Positions 37,901 through 48,350 of a DNA stretch of 64,000 bases are shown piece by piece. Numbering within the stretch: the first letter of the stretch is position 1; each line of letters starts with the position of its first letter. The translations under genes and the position numbers were made by a program. Under the pieces are notes generated by a model. It worked only from the letters and a program-made list of their open reading frames with translations. It did no database searches and was not told the DNA's origin. The DNA comes from Rhytidiadelphus loreus (lineage: Eukaryota > Streptophyta > Bryopsida > Hypnales > Hylocomiaceae), in contig OX344764.1 of the NCBI GenBank assembly GCA_947034895.1, positions 22,878,001 through 22,942,000 on the forward strand, in the 5' to 3' direction.

Positions 37901-39846
37901 GTACCAGATTCAAGTTCGGGTAAATGCTCCTTTGGCCATAAATTTGGGCGACAGTATGAAGGATACCTGCAAAGCTACACAATTTAGGCGAGTACGACAG
38001 TCTTCTTGTAACTTCAAGCTCATGCACAAATTGACAAGGACAACATGCATGAATATTACATAACTCTGTAAAAAATGAGTGAGAAATATCATAAAGTGGA
38101 GGCTGCTCCGACCTTTCAACGAGGACTTCATCTTTTGTTGGTACGTCAACAACTGGATTCGCATAAAAAGAGCCTTTGTAAACATCTGCAGAAATAAGAA
38201 CATAAAGAGATGAATGCAAGTAAACGTCGTCATTAAGTCTCTTCATGGGAGGACCTCTCCTGAAGAAAGAGTATGTAGACTCCTATAGATTCATCTAGTA
38301 TAGACTAACAATACTAGTAGGGAACCTGCCCTCCAAACATCACCGGAAGTTCAAACATCACGACAGATTCATAGAAAAGAGAAAAAAAGCTTCTCAATCA
38401 GTGCAAGAAAGCATTGACATGCATGCATTAACGTTCACCGAGGTCAGATTTACCTGGTTGACCAGATTTTAGCATTTCTTTTCCATGACTCCAACCAAAG
38501 GAGAACCTGCATTGATTGTAAAAAACTCCAGGTCATCGAAGAACTCTCGTTTAACTACTTCGAAAGGCTTTCTCTGACTTGAAGAACAACCACATGTTAA
38601 TTTCAACTCAAGAGTGCAGTTTTATTCTACTTACCTACTTGCAGGATCTTCAAATGATTTTTTCGACTCTTCAGAGAGAGCAGCAACCCTGCTCAATATT
38701 TTCACTGGCACTAAGTATTCAACTTTCATTCATCTTAAATCAAAGCACCAAAGCACCCCTCTACTAAACAGTGCCAGTATGATCATGAATATCGAACAAA
38801 AACATATACGAAAGCAAAAACCTAATGGCCAGATTGGTGTACATTTTCCTGTATATTTCCCTAAGAAACAAAATTCCTGTTTATCTCCACCCAGTACAAC
38901 TAAGAATTGAACATGGGCTGCGCTCAAGGTGACCCCAAAGGAACACTAGAAAACCTAACCGTGCTACATTTGGCAGGGTTTAATGCACCTAGGTTTTCTA
39001 CTACACCAAAATCCTCATTAGGGGTGTGAGATTATGAGACTTGCGTTCAGCACTAGGAGGCAATTCTCAAAGGAGTCTGCAAAACTCTATGCGGGGGCAA
39101 GCATTTCTAACAAGAATTTGGGGCTCAGAAGAGAATCTCGCGGTAGACATCCCTAATTAGGTCTACGTAAACAATCAAGTTGCATTACAAAATTTCCTTT
39201 TCCTCATGTGTCCTAAGGTAATACATTCTTTTGAAATGAGAAATCCAGTGTCCATCACAGATTTGTGGGAAACAAAATGGGTCAAATCTCATAAGGACTG
39301 CGGTGCGGTGATTGACAGTTTCTACCTGGACGCAAGAGGTAAGAGCTTCAAACGCAATTCACTGTACTTGGGGACCTGCAAGAAGAATACGTCTTGTTTC
39401 TTTGGGTATAGTTGCAGCATTACATTGAGATTCAACACAAAAAGTTACAAAGGCAATAATCTTGACAATAAACTGGAAAATAAGCTGGACAATAAGCTTG
39501 ATAACAGCAAAACGATTGCAAGGTTATTGAAAAATTGCATACGCCTGAAACGGCCACGATGCCAAGCGCGTTGGGACCAAAGCCGGCCTCGAGCTCCCGA
39601 GATAAATCCAAGTCCTCCCTCTGTAAGCCTCAGAACAAGACCACAACCATGAATTTCTTCAATCCAGAAAGCCCAGCGTCAGGAAAAACAGTCTGCCGTA
39701 ATCCAAGCAATTGATTGCAAGCACCAGACATTCGGGCATGGAGGAAAAAAACGCACCAACAAGGCTGCGTAAGGGATGGTGATCACATGACCCACAGTAG
39801 GATCTCGCGATCGCTGTCCACCTCCCCCATCGCCCAAACCCTCCAT
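34970..39846 (-). CDS. 2-oxoglutarate/Fe(II)-dependent oxygenase (isopenicillin-N-synthase-like), unknown substrate
   Basis: A non-heme iron dioxygenase with a double-stranded beta-helix fold, probably soluble. Fifteen small exons, in reading order: 39757-39846, 39543-39620, 39326-39375, 38635-38688, 38454-38506, 38113-38185, 37905-37966, 37651-37719, 37025-37130, 36850-36920, 35789-35889, 35609-35704, 35382-35449, 35137-35182 and 34970-35032. All 14 introns are GT-AG and phase-consistent, giving 359 aa from an ATG. Family landmarks are FGWSHGKE, GSFYANP, RYPSYCRPN, RLLHYFP, then the iron ligands His228 and Asp230 in WHFDHGSLTG, distal His298 in ATLHCVQ, and Arg313 before TFALFMQP for 2-oxoglutarate. 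It resembles the widespread uncharacterised plant/fungal group, not gibberellin or flavonoid oxygenases; no substrate can be named. Intron 10 hosts a transposon-like element. It is divergent from the invertase, 1.24 kb away. Confidence 0.9.
36057..36837. mobile_element. TTAACC inverted-repeat element inside an oxygenase intron
   Basis: Left end TTAACCCCTATAAAGG; right end GAATTTAGGGATTAA. It fills most of intron 10 (35890-36849) of the oxygenase, and its right end falls only 12 bp from the splice donor of exon 10. The neighbouring exons still splice in phase, so the insertion appears tolerated. Confidence 0.65.
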
Positions 39847-41084
39847 CACTCAAAACCTAAATCCACCTGCACATGCATGCATCTCAACACAAACTGAGCA
39901 GAATTCAAAACACAGCAAAAAAACTTCTCAACTGGCGGTTCAAGATTTCCAAAGAAAAGCTACCTCTCATACAAATCTCAGCAAGAGGAAGAGAGCAATC
40001 GAGACTCAAACCTCAGAGAATTCGCCTTGTTCATCGACCTAATTCAGTCCCACAATTTAGGAAGGAGACAAGAAGAACACTCACAGCAACGCGGAACCCA
40101 CTCACCGTACAACGATGGAGAAACCTAGAATTGTCACGTCGGAGCAGTGAAATAAAGCCCTGGTGGCAAAGTTCATGGAAAGACGTCCAAGGCACTCAAC
40201 AGACAGACAGCCGGGAAGACGGAGCACCAAGAGCAACCCTTACGCAAGCGTACAAGAAGATCGCGCTCATGAGTGAGCTGTCGACTTCACTATGACTTCC
40301 ACGACATCGTCAAATTGGCACCAAATCCTTGAAAATCGTTTGATTGCCAAGTCTACAGTTATTTTGATCAATGATGCACTGACTTTCCAAGCAATGGCGA
40401 GAATCTCGACCGCAGTTACCCTAATTCTTTCTCCAACTGATCCAAGCGCGACATCAAACTCGATGGCATTGCCGTCGCACTCCAAATTCTTTCATCCCAA
40501 TCAGAATCAATCGCCGGAATTTGAATTCGCAATCAGGCGTCAATCACGGCACGCGTTAGTCGGCAACTACTTCAAAAGCCCGCACTTCGGAATCACAAGA
40601 GTCGTCACCTCCGACCAATAAGTTTCCATCGCATTGTGAGAAGTCAATGTGTAACTTGAATATTATATTTGACATTGTTCCGAAGTCCACGTTAAAATTT
40701 CGGGTGAGCGCATTTGCAATCGCTTTCTGGGATTTGTTTCGGGAGTCTGCATCTGCAGGAGACCCTAACTGTTTCAAGTTTTCTTCCAGTGAAGCACTTT
40801 CATGTCCGCCCTCTCTCAATTTCGACTCGAGAATTGCCTTGAAATTTGTTACAACAGGGGGACTTTCATCATAACGTAGCTCTTGCGAAATCTGAAATGA
40901 TCTAACGTGGTTTCTGTGCGATTACAACCGTCGGCACCACCTTCTTGATGTTTCGATGTGCACTCTCTTGAGTGTCGGTTTCTTCCAAACGTGGCGAGGA
41001 ATATTCCCACCACGTCGGGGTGTATTATGACTCTGTTTTCTTTGATTGTTTGCACAATCAATTGAAACCATCGTTGTTTTCAGA
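39847..41084. promoter_or_regulatory. Shared upstream region of two divergent genes
   Basis: The oxygenase (leftward) and invertase (rightward) start codons are 1.24 kb apart, so both promoters and 5' untranslated regions must lie here unless there are far upstream non-coding exons. The stretch is clearly less AT-rich than the repeat deserts. GTTGTTTTCAG directly before the invertase ATG could be a splice acceptor of a 5' untranslated intron. No TATA box could be assigned with confidence. Confidence 0.45.
40619..40925 (-). other. Unassigned open reading frame, possible exon
   Basis: An uninterrupted minus-strand frame of about 100 codons with a protein-like composition (...SLEENLKQLG...ADADSRNKSQ...) has no upstream ATG. 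It is entered by a good acceptor-like site TCATTTCAG at about 40893. No family was recognised. It may be a real exon of an unseen transcript or a chance open frame in the shared promoter region. Confidence 0.2.
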
Positions 41085-44000
41085 ATGCCGCAAGCATCCG
41101 GCCATGGCGAGGGGGAAGGGGAGACGCTCATGGGCGGAGCAGCTGCGCCTCCTTCCGATTCTTCCAGCTACGTCTCCATTCCTGTAGCCGAGGAGCATCA
41201 CTTCCCGAGCAATGGAAACCCTACACCCTCGGATTTCGCCATCTCGGACGCGACCAACACGTCGCTGGCCTTGGACGATGGGCCTCTCGTGCTCGGGGTG
41301 CCGCCCTTCTCACTTGGCAGCCAGCAAGAGGCTCCTCGCCGCAGATACAAATTCTCCCGAGCGCTGCTCGTGGTGGCGTTGGTGGCGTTGCTCATGCTGA
41401 CGGTGGCAGTGCTCATCCCCGTTTCCGTGGTTTTGCGATCCCGACATGCGCGTCGAGCTGAAGCAAAGAGGCAATTCGAAATACGTGCTGTGAAACACCG
41501 CACGGCATTCCATTTCCAGCCGGACAAGAACTGGATGAACGGTTAGTGATTGAATCCTCTTAGTTTGCTACTTCTGCAGCTTCACAACATGCTCTCTTCT
41601 GTATCTGAATCTTCTGTATCACTTGTGTGCACTTGTATATGTCGGCAATCACTTGTGTATGTGCAAGCACTTGTGTGGGAGGGGAATGCGTTTCTTATTA
41701 CTTGAGTAGGTTTGGAAGTTTTCGTGAAATTTTTATTTTCAGTAGTTTTTTCAATCTCTGAATGTCTGGTTGGATTTTGATGTTACAATGCTATTCTCAC
41801 TTTGTGTACACTTGTATATGTCTGCAATCACTTGTATGTGTACTTGTCTGTGTCGGTAGCTTCTTTTGTGTGAACTTGTGTGTTTTTGCGATCGCTTATA
41901 ATCACTTGTGAGTGCGTGTGCGTGTGCGTGTGTGTGTGTGTGTGAGTGAGAGAGAGAGAAAGTGTGTGTGAGAGATTGCAAGTAGTTATATTTGGGTTTT
42001 TTGGATGGTGTTCATGTCTGCAGATTATTTCTGAAGATCTCAGACGTAGCAGATCATCATGCTGACAGGGTTGGTCGTCTGGTGTTGTGTGTGGGTGCTG
42101 CCGGAACGATCCGATCACAATGAATGCCAATGAACAGATCCAAATGGTAAGCATCAAAGCAAACCTCTCCTTGGATACCAAACATACGTCTAGTTTACGT
42201 CTAATTTGCTTAGAATCTCTCCTTTGAGCACTTGGTGATACTCGCGTCATGTGTATTCCTGCTTACAGTTGTCCCTCTCTATTATCACATGTTCGGAAAG
42301 CCTTAACTGGATTGATCAGGGAGAGGACTTGTCCCATGTTCATTCCTTGAAACAATTATATCGTCACATCATGGAGTGTCAAATATGAAGGTTAGACTGT
42401 ACCAATCATAGCTCTTGCTTGTGCTCTTATACTTGGTATCTCTCCTTCGAGCAACCGTGGCGGAATAAGTGTCATGTGTTCCTCGTTGCTGCTGTCCTCT
42501 ACTGTGACATGTTTGATAGGCCTTCCAACTTAAAAGTATGGAGTCATCTGGGAGATGACTTGTCATGTGCTCACTCATTGAAACAATAATACCATCAAAT
42601 TATGGAGTGTCATAACATGAATGTTGAATTAGACTTAGTGCGCAGGACGTGTCACATCTCCATTCTCTGAAATGTTGACTGGAATTGAGGAGTGAAAACG
42701 TGTTCAGACTTGGAATTTGCTGAGTTAGCAGGGCTTGTCACATGTCCATTGCTTGAACTGTTGGACTATAAGTGAGGAGTAAGAATGTGTTCAGACATGG
42801 AATTTGATGACTGAACAGGACTTGTCATAGTCCATTGCTTGAACTGTTGGACTGTAAGTGAGCAGTGAAAATGTGTTCAGACTTGGAAATCGATGAGTGA
42901 GCAGGACTCTTCACAGTCCATTCTCTGAACTGTTGGGCTGTAAGTGAGCAGTGAAAATGTGTTCAGACTTGGAATTTGATGAGTGATGAGCACGACTTTT
43001 CACAGCCCATCCTCTGAACTGTTGGACTGGAATTGAACTGGAATTGAGGAGTGAGGATGTGGTGATTGCAGGGCCGATGTACTACCAGGGATTCTACCAC
43101 CTGTTCTACCAGTACAATCCGGAAGGGGCAATCTGGGGCAACATCGTGTGGGGTCACGCCGTGTCCACGGATTTGGTGAACTGGCATCACCTGCAGGCGG
43201 CCTTGAAGCCGGACCAGTGGTACGACGCCCTTGGTGTGTGGTCCGGCTCTGCAACTCTCTTGCCGGACGGCACGCCCGTGCTGATGTACACGGGGTGGTC
43301 CAATGCCTCCCAGCAGATCCAGAGCATGGCCATCCCTACCAACAAGTCCGACCCTCTTCTCCGAGACTGGCTCAAGGTTCGTGAAATTCTCATCATGCTT
43401 TTCTTCCTACCCCCCAGTGGTCCCAAAAGTGATTTTCATAATTTGCTCAAGTTGCTAAAAAAAACTGCTAAATGCGCAAAAAGTCAACTGAAGATTGCTA
43501 GTCACATTTTCTGAAGCAATGGAGCAGTTTTGGTAGAAGTTTTGGTAAACTTAGCCACAGTTGTGAACACTGTGAGTCCTCCCTGTTCTGACTTCATAAC
43601 ATTCTTCAACATGGTTTCTTTCTTGTCTCTGGACCAAAAGAGGAGGCTTGCATTGACAATAGGTATATTTACTTTGAATGTTAGGAAGGCTGAGTAGGGC
43701 CTTCCTGAAAAGCTAGCCAGTGTTGTAGGGAAATAGTCTCCTTGTTTTGTTTCAAGGTAGGTTGCTGTAACACCACGTGACCCAATTCCATCAAATTGTA
43801 TTGATTGCATTCAATATAGAAAGTCAATCTAGGACATGTTTTGCTTGTAGTGTTGTAGAGTAAGAGATGTAGAATTATCTTAGATTGGCATTCTGAAATG
43901 ACTTGGTCTCGTAGATTTTGACGGAATTGTGTCACTCTTGTTTTACATCAACCAACCTTACGTATCATTGAGAAAGACCCAAGTACTAGGGTTTTGTATT

Positions 44001-47000
44001 ATGATTAAATTAACCTACCTTGTCATCGGGAAAGGCCCGAGTACTCTAGTAGTTTATTGTCTACCTAGGGTCTAATATTTTGATTGAACTAATAAATGTA
44101 GACAATAAACTATGAATTTTTAAAAGTGCTGATTATAGGTGTACCCCAAAGCAAGCTTAGGCTCTCATTAGCAATCATCTGTAGGATTCGATTCTAGAAA
44201 CAGGTCGCAATTAGGAGCAGTTACCTTACAGAACATTATGCATTGCTGATTTTCCATCGATTTTTCCCGTTGTTGTCAGGCACCCCAGAACCCCGTTGCT
44301 CAGGTCCCCTCTGGATACAGTCCTCACTCCTTCCGCGATCCCACCACAGCCTGGCAAGGCCCCGACTTGATCTGGAATCTCCTGGTGGGCGCCGACACCG
44401 GCACATCAGGCACCACAGGCACCGCCCTTCTCTACAAAAGCCGCGACTTCCAAACATGGAACTTCACTCGGGGCCTGCATTCCGTTCCTGGGACGGGGAT
44501 GTGGGAGTGCCCAGACTTCTTCCCAGTGCCCGTCTCCGGAGCTCTCAAAGGTGCAGAGTTTCAAACCTCCACTCACGGACCCTCCGTGAAACATGTGCTG
44601 AAAATCAGTGCGAATGATAATCTGCATGACTATTACTCCGTGGGGACGTATGTCACCGAGAATGACACGTTTCTGCCTGAGAGTGTGAATTTGGATGCGG
44701 GCATTGGGCTGCGCTATGACTATGGGAAGTTCTACGCTTCCAAGTCGTTCTTTGATCAGGTGCTGGAACGACGGGTCCTGTTTGGATGGGTGAATGAATC
44801 CGACTCCAAGGATGCCAGTCTGCAGAAGGGGTGGGCGTCGGTTATGGTACGTGTCAACTTCTTCAGAACTCTCTTTTCAGTGATGTGTGACTGCGATTTC
44901 GTGAACATGGCTTGAAATTTCACTTGTCTAGGATAGTGGAGGGGCCGATATATGTCTGCTCTTGTGCATAGATTTGTGAATTGATGTCAATTGTGCCTTG
45001 GCGGACACTTGAAAGGGAAGGTATCTCTTTTCAATGGAGTGATTTCATGAACATGGCTTGAAATTCTACTTGTTTAGGTTAATGGAGTGGTCAGTATATG
45101 TCTGCGCTTGTGCATGGATTTGTGAATTGATCTCAATTATTCTTTGGCGGACACATAAAAGGGAAGCTTAACAGGGAAGGTCGTGACTTGACTTTCCACT
45201 TGTTTAGGATAATGCAGTGGTCGATACATGTGTGCACTTTTGCATAGAGTTGTGAGTTGATGTTAATTTTACCTTGGCGGACACTTGAAAGGGAAGATAT
45301 CTCGTGGCTTGAAATGTCACTTGTTAGAATAATGGAGTGGTCGATATATGTCTTCTCTTTTGCTTAAATTTTTAAAATTGGCCTCAATATCACCTTGGTG
45401 GACGCTTGAAAGGGAATGCATCTCAGAGGGAGCTTGGAAGATAGCTTCTTTTGAAATCCAACGCGTAAATGTGATTAAGGGACGTTGGTCTAGATGTCTT
45501 CTTGAGATCCCTTCCCTTTCAAACATCCACCAAGGTAAAGTTGCAAATTAAGGGATAAGTGCGGGCATATTTGTCACTACATTATTTTAAGCAAGGGACA
45601 TTCTAAGCCATGTGAAGAATTTTATGAATGTAGCGATGATCTTTGGATAGCTAGCTTCGATTTGTGGAGTTCGTTTTCATGTCAGGTCAGCATTCAGGGA
45701 TACAGATGTATCTGTGCATGACTAGTGTGTCAATATGTGTGCAGTCGATCCCCAGGCAGGTTTGGCTGGACAATCGGACAACCACTGACCTGATTCAATA
45801 CCCAGTGGAAGAGCTGAGTTCTCTTCATGGAGCGGAGATGTCTGCCGTGAACGTCACGGTGGGAGCTGCCTCTTTCGTCAAATTGGATGGCGTTGGTGGC
45901 AATCAGGTTATATTTTCTCTCGGTTTTCACAATTATTCGCTAGAGATTGTTAGAGTGAAGGCAAGACCCTGGAAAACTTACTGACAATAGTGGGTACATG
46001 CAAAAAGTCTTGATCTAGATTTTGTCACCAAGTTCTGAAATTCATTTTGAGCTCTTATAGCTGGCAACCAGTTCCTCAAACGCTAATCATGTCAATCTTT
46101 GAAACACCATCCAGTCCAACAGTTTCTAAGTGGAGAATTAATTCAAAGACAAACCAGAGCCTTGCAATCAATGTTTTCGTTTCTAACTGTCCGTCTCCAA
46201 ATTCCAACGAACCATGCAACCTACACTCAATTCTCTTCAATCTTACCACCTGAGATCTCAGCTGTTCACTATGACATAATTTAAATGTATGACAATTGTG
46301 CTACAATCTGTGATATAGTGGCAAGGGTGCAGGGTATGTCATTTTAGAGAATGTTAGTTTTAAGAGAGCATATTAAAGAGATGGGAGTGTACTAACCCTG
46401 GACCCACGTGTGTGCAGTTGGACATCGAGGTTTCATTCCAAATGCCAAACACAAGCCAAGGGTTGCGACCTCCAGAGCTGCTGGATGAAAATGGGCAACT
46501 GGCATGCATCCAAGGCGCCCAAAGCAACACGGTGATGGGGCCGTTTGGGGTGTATGTGCTTGCCACTGAGGACTTTCGAGAACAGACGGCCATTTACTTC
46601 CACGTTCTGCAGTCTCCTGGCCAGGGTTTGAAGATTCTGGTCTGCAGTGACCAAAGTCGGTCGTCTCTGGCTCCGAATTTGGATAAAGCCGCGTTCGGCA
46701 GCTTTGTCCGTGTGTACGAGAGTGACCAATTTCTCACCCTCCGAATTTTGGTATGTTTCCACTGCCATTGTCTCTCCGTCTTTTGGCTGTTATTTAGTGT
46801 TCAGGTAGCATCACAAATGTCCCTCCTCACTGATTATCAATTGTCCTCGTGTTGCTTCAATCAATTATGAATTGACACTATTTCAGTGCCATTTTGATGC
46901 TTGGTATTGCCTTTGTAGTGTGTTCACAGATCAAAATTTGAAAGAAAACTAAATTGAAATGGCACTATAATATTGTCATTTTAATAATAATTCTTCAAGT

Positions 47001-47624
47001 AATTGAAGCAACAGTGAAGCAGGTGATACCCAGTGGGGAGGGGCTTTTGTGATGAGAGGATCATCTTTGCCTCGCTTTAAGCTTTTTAACAAATATGTGC
47101 GCGTGTGCTTTTATTGGGAGATCACTCAATGTAAGAATTTCTTATGCAATTGTTCAAAATGGGAGGTTATAGATCACTATTGAAGGTGTAGTAGGCAATC
47201 TCATTTCCATGAAAAGGTCAGTGGCCATCAACATTTTTAGCTAAGTCATCGAACGGTTGCTAATTGAAGGCCAGCCGAGTGTATTCGAAGAAATGAGTTG
47301 CTGTTGGGTAACAGGGGGTCAGTCAGTAAAATACTGGATCAGGTCCCCAATGGTTTTATGGGTTTAGGATCCTCTACCTTAGGGCGTTAGTTTCCATACC
47401 ATGCGAGTCTAACAAGGTTTCCTTGTGTGCATCAGGTAGACCATTCCATAGTCGAAACGTTTGTGCAACGTGGTCGAACGGTGATCACTTCAAGGGTTTA
47501 TCCTGAGCTTGCTCTTGACGCTGCAGCTCATGTCTTTTTGTTCAACAACGGCACGGAGCCCATCACAGCCAGTGCTGTAAGAGTGTGGAACATGAACAGC
47601 ATCCACATCACTCAATATTCCTGA
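41085..47624 (+). CDS. Acid invertase (beta-fructofuranosidase, GH32) with N-terminal membrane anchor
   Basis: Hydrolyses sucrose to glucose and fructose in the vacuole or cell wall. Exons: 41085-41541, 42138-42146 (9-nt mini-exon), 43072-43376, 44280-44846, 45745-45906, 46418-46750 and 47436-47624, giving 673 aa, the size of a vacuolar-type precursor. The acidic N terminus is followed by one membrane segment (about residues 92-117), then the five-blade propeller: nucleophile Asp153 in WMNDPNG (D-P-N supplied by the mini-exon), [11 protein letters not shown], transition-state Asp277 in FRDP, and acid/base Glu333 in WECPDF. The GH32 C-terminal beta-sandwich ends in [16 protein letters not shown]...SRVYP. 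The anchor suggests the vacuolar class, but WECPDF with Pro is the usual cell-wall form (vacuolar enzymes usually have Val). The ATG used lies at the first Met of the open frame. A fructosyltransferase is less likely but not excluded. Confidence 0.95.
41905..41980. repeat. GT/GA microsatellite in invertase intron 1
   Basis: Runs of GTGCGTGTGC, (GT)n and (GA)n in the first intron, about 160 bp before the mini-exon. Confidence 0.85.
42138..42146 (+). other. 9-nt mini-exon of the invertase
   Basis: ATCCAAATG flanked by AACAG and GTAAGC. With the last base of exon 1 (AAC G) and the first bases of exon 3 (GG CCG) it supplies the D-P-N of the catalytic NDPNG motif in frame. Plant acid invertases are known for exactly such a 9-nt exon, so its position in the middle of an otherwise non-coding 1.5 kb stretch is convincing. 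Confidence 0.92.
42612..43060. repeat. ~86-bp tandem repeat in invertase intron 2
   Basis: Units carry TGTTCAGACTTGGAATTTGATG, a GAGCAGGACTT.TCACA block, and GAACTGTTGGACTGTAAGTGA. The landmark TGTTCAG occurs at 42701, 42788, 42874 and 42960, giving periods of 86-87 bp. The array of about five units runs up to the acceptor of exon 3. Confidence 0.85.
44885..45435. repeat. Tandem repeat of ~120-147 bp in invertase intron 4
   Basis: About four units. The landmarks are GAACATGGCTTGAAAT..CACTTG, AATGGAGTGGTCGATATATGT, TTGTGAATTGATGTCAAT, and CCTTGGCGGACACTTGAAAGG. The last unit is followed at 45500-45545 by an inverted copy of its end (CCCTTTCAAACATCCACCAAGG). Unrelated to the array in intron 2. 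Confidence 0.8.
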
Positions 47625-48350
47625 ACAATTGCTTTTGCCACCAAGCTAGTGAGCCCAGTTTTTTTGTTCAGTACATATCTGATTTGATTTTAGAATCTCA
47701 CTATCGACCCCGTTTGATAGGTGAAGATCTAGTGTTATTAGCTAGCATCGTAGGTAGGGATGGTACCTTTATTGCTACGCAGCTTCTCCTGTTGTTCCAA
47801 TTCTCTGTAGAATTTGAAATATTACTTGATTCTGTAAATTTTAAAAGTTCAAAGCCAGCTGCGTAGAGTGTGAAAACTGAATTAACTTGGATCTTTTTCG
47901 CTTGCTGACTAAGCCTTGTCCATTACCCTTGAGCAAATTGGTGATATTTCTCCACTTATTGATTGTACGACTCTTCCTATTGTAGCTTTCATTGATTGCA
48001 GAAGGTCACGTTTAGAATCTACGGAATCAGTGCAGCCACTGGTAGCACTTCTTCATCAAGGCATAACTCAAGCCCCACATACGGGTTTGTGGCATTGACA
48101 ATAGCAGGGTTTTCCTTTATTTTCCCTGCAAGTTTTCGAAGACAACAGAGTTATCCTTCAATTCAGAAGAGTATGAACCCAGAAATTCCCCTCTCGGACC
48201 CACCCCTCATTTTACTGGCACGGGTCAACAACTCCTCTGCCCTGCTTAAAAGGATAATAATACTGATACGTTGTTCTTCAGTTGGCACCTTTTCTCTTCT
48301 CAAATTCAAATTGAAGCTGGTGAGCTATCAACTCGTATGATGATTTGACT
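47625..48350. other. Convergent intergenic spacer
   Basis: The invertase (rightward) and the sulfite-oxidase-like gene (leftward) end here, 726 bp apart. It should contain both 3' untranslated regions and polyadenylation sites. No coding sequence seen. Confidence 0.6.
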
